Shown here: positions 14,338-14,628 of the stretch, piece after piece
Layout: every line of letters starts with the position of its first letter
How positions within the stretch are numbered: position 1 is the first letter of the stretch
NCBI GenBank assembly: GCA_023434825.1
Contig: JAEYSH010000125.1
Location: forward strand, 1-14,628
Length of the DNA stretch: 14,628 nucleotides
Reading direction: 5' to 3'
DNA from: Methanobacteriota archaeon
GTDB taxonomy: Archaea > Methanobacteriota > Methanobacteria > Methanobacteriales > Methanobacteriaceae
Translations under genes and position numbers: made by a program
Notes under the pieces: generated by a model
Seen by the model: only the letters and a program-made list of their open reading frames with translations
Databases searched by the model: none
Told to the model about the DNA's origin: nothing

Positions 14338-14628
14338 TTATTTAGAATTTTCCTCTTCAATTATTAAATGTTCATTTAATTGCGCCCTTATTGAATCAGG
14401 AATAGGTACTGCTTTTTGATTAATGAAATCAAAGTGTACAAGCACTGCTTTTCCTTTAGCTTTAAGTTCGTCGTCCTGCCAGGCTTCATGCCCTATAGTA
14501 AAAGAAGAATTACCAATATGAGTAATATAATTTCTAATCTCTACATCTCTCCCATAATACATCTGCCCAAGATAATCAAATTCAGTCCTAACAAGGATTA
14601 ATTTCCAATTTTCATAACTTAAATCAAG
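14338..14628 (-). CDS. Acyl-CoA thioesterase (4HBT/YbgC-type hotdog), C-terminal part (gene begins beyond the right edge)
   Basis: The frame is open from the window edge to the stop at 14338, giving the last 96 residues. It includes TEFDYLGQMYYGRDVEIRNY, ...ITHIGNSSFTIGHEAW...KGKAVLVHFDF and PIPDSIRAQLNEHL. The run of alternating strand residues followed by a short C-terminal helix (IPDSIRAQL) is what 4-hydroxybenzoyl-CoA thioesterase-like hotdog proteins show at their end, where the conserved VHFDF strand precedes the P-x-x-hydrophobic helix. The catalytic N-terminal aspartate is outside the window. Such proteins hydrolyse acyl-CoA thioesters. It is the upstream partner of the acyl-CoA synthetase. 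Confidence 0.83.
   Translation of the reverse strand, partial: LDLSYENWKLILVRTEFDYLGQMYYGRDVEIRNYITHIGNSSFTIGHEAWQDDELKAKGKAVLVHFDFINQKAVPIPDSIRAQLNEHLIIEEENSK

Overview
The window is AT-rich DNA from a hydrogenotrophic methanogenic archaeon, most likely a Methanobacterium-type member of the Methanobacteriales. The evidence is heterodisulfide reductase hdrC-hdrB without hdrA, a 2-phosphoglycerate kinase of the cyclic 2,3-diphosphoglycerate pathway, an archaeal SRP RNA, archaeal TATA boxes, and GAGGTG/GGTGA/AGGGGG ribosome binding sites about 5-7 nt before starts. No plasmid, phage, CRISPR or rRNA genes are seen.

Layout. 1-392 (-) is the N-terminal part of a CDP-alcohol phosphatidyltransferase, divergent from hdrC. 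570-2436 (+) is hdrC-hdrB, an electron-transfer core of methanogenesis; this HdrC carries a roughly 121-residue acidic, low-complexity N-terminal extension. 2741-3531 (+) is a translationally coupled pair of unrecognised proteins, followed by a metallophosphoesterase. 4458-5751 (+) is 2-phosphoglycerate kinase with an overlapping two-CBS-domain protein, convergent with a PiT-type phosphate transporter (5782-6765, -). 6899-7210 is SRP RNA and 7379-7463 is tRNA-Ser(GCT). 7464-7889 is a gene-free stretch that starts with about 200 nt of tandem small hairpins. Then come a zinc-ribbon membrane protein and a DUF6790-like membrane protein (+), followed by a long minus-strand block: class I/II aminotransferase, a broken QueG-like 4Fe-4S protein, a CDF metal exporter, and an acyl-CoA synthetase preceded by a thioesterase that runs off the window.

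The least explained signal is a small structured repeat. Downstream of tRNA-Ser the sequence reads hairpin-GACGCC-hairpin-GAGCGC. The same arrangement, hairpin-GACGCC-hairpin-GAGCGT, with unrelated stem sequences, lies inside the QueG-like gene and supplies an in-frame TGA that splits it. A third, partial copy (hairpin-GAGCG, reversed) ends the array after the tRNA. Architecture and GC-rich linkers are conserved while stems vary, which suggests a dispersed hairpin element family in this genome, with one copy having inactivated a gene.

Functionally, the region mixes energy metabolism (HdrBC), phosphate and cyclic-diphosphoglycerate metabolism (Pgk2, PiT), stable RNAs and membrane transport. 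Apart from hdrCB, the coupled pair, pgk2-CBS and thioesterase-synthetase, the genes look independently transcribed.
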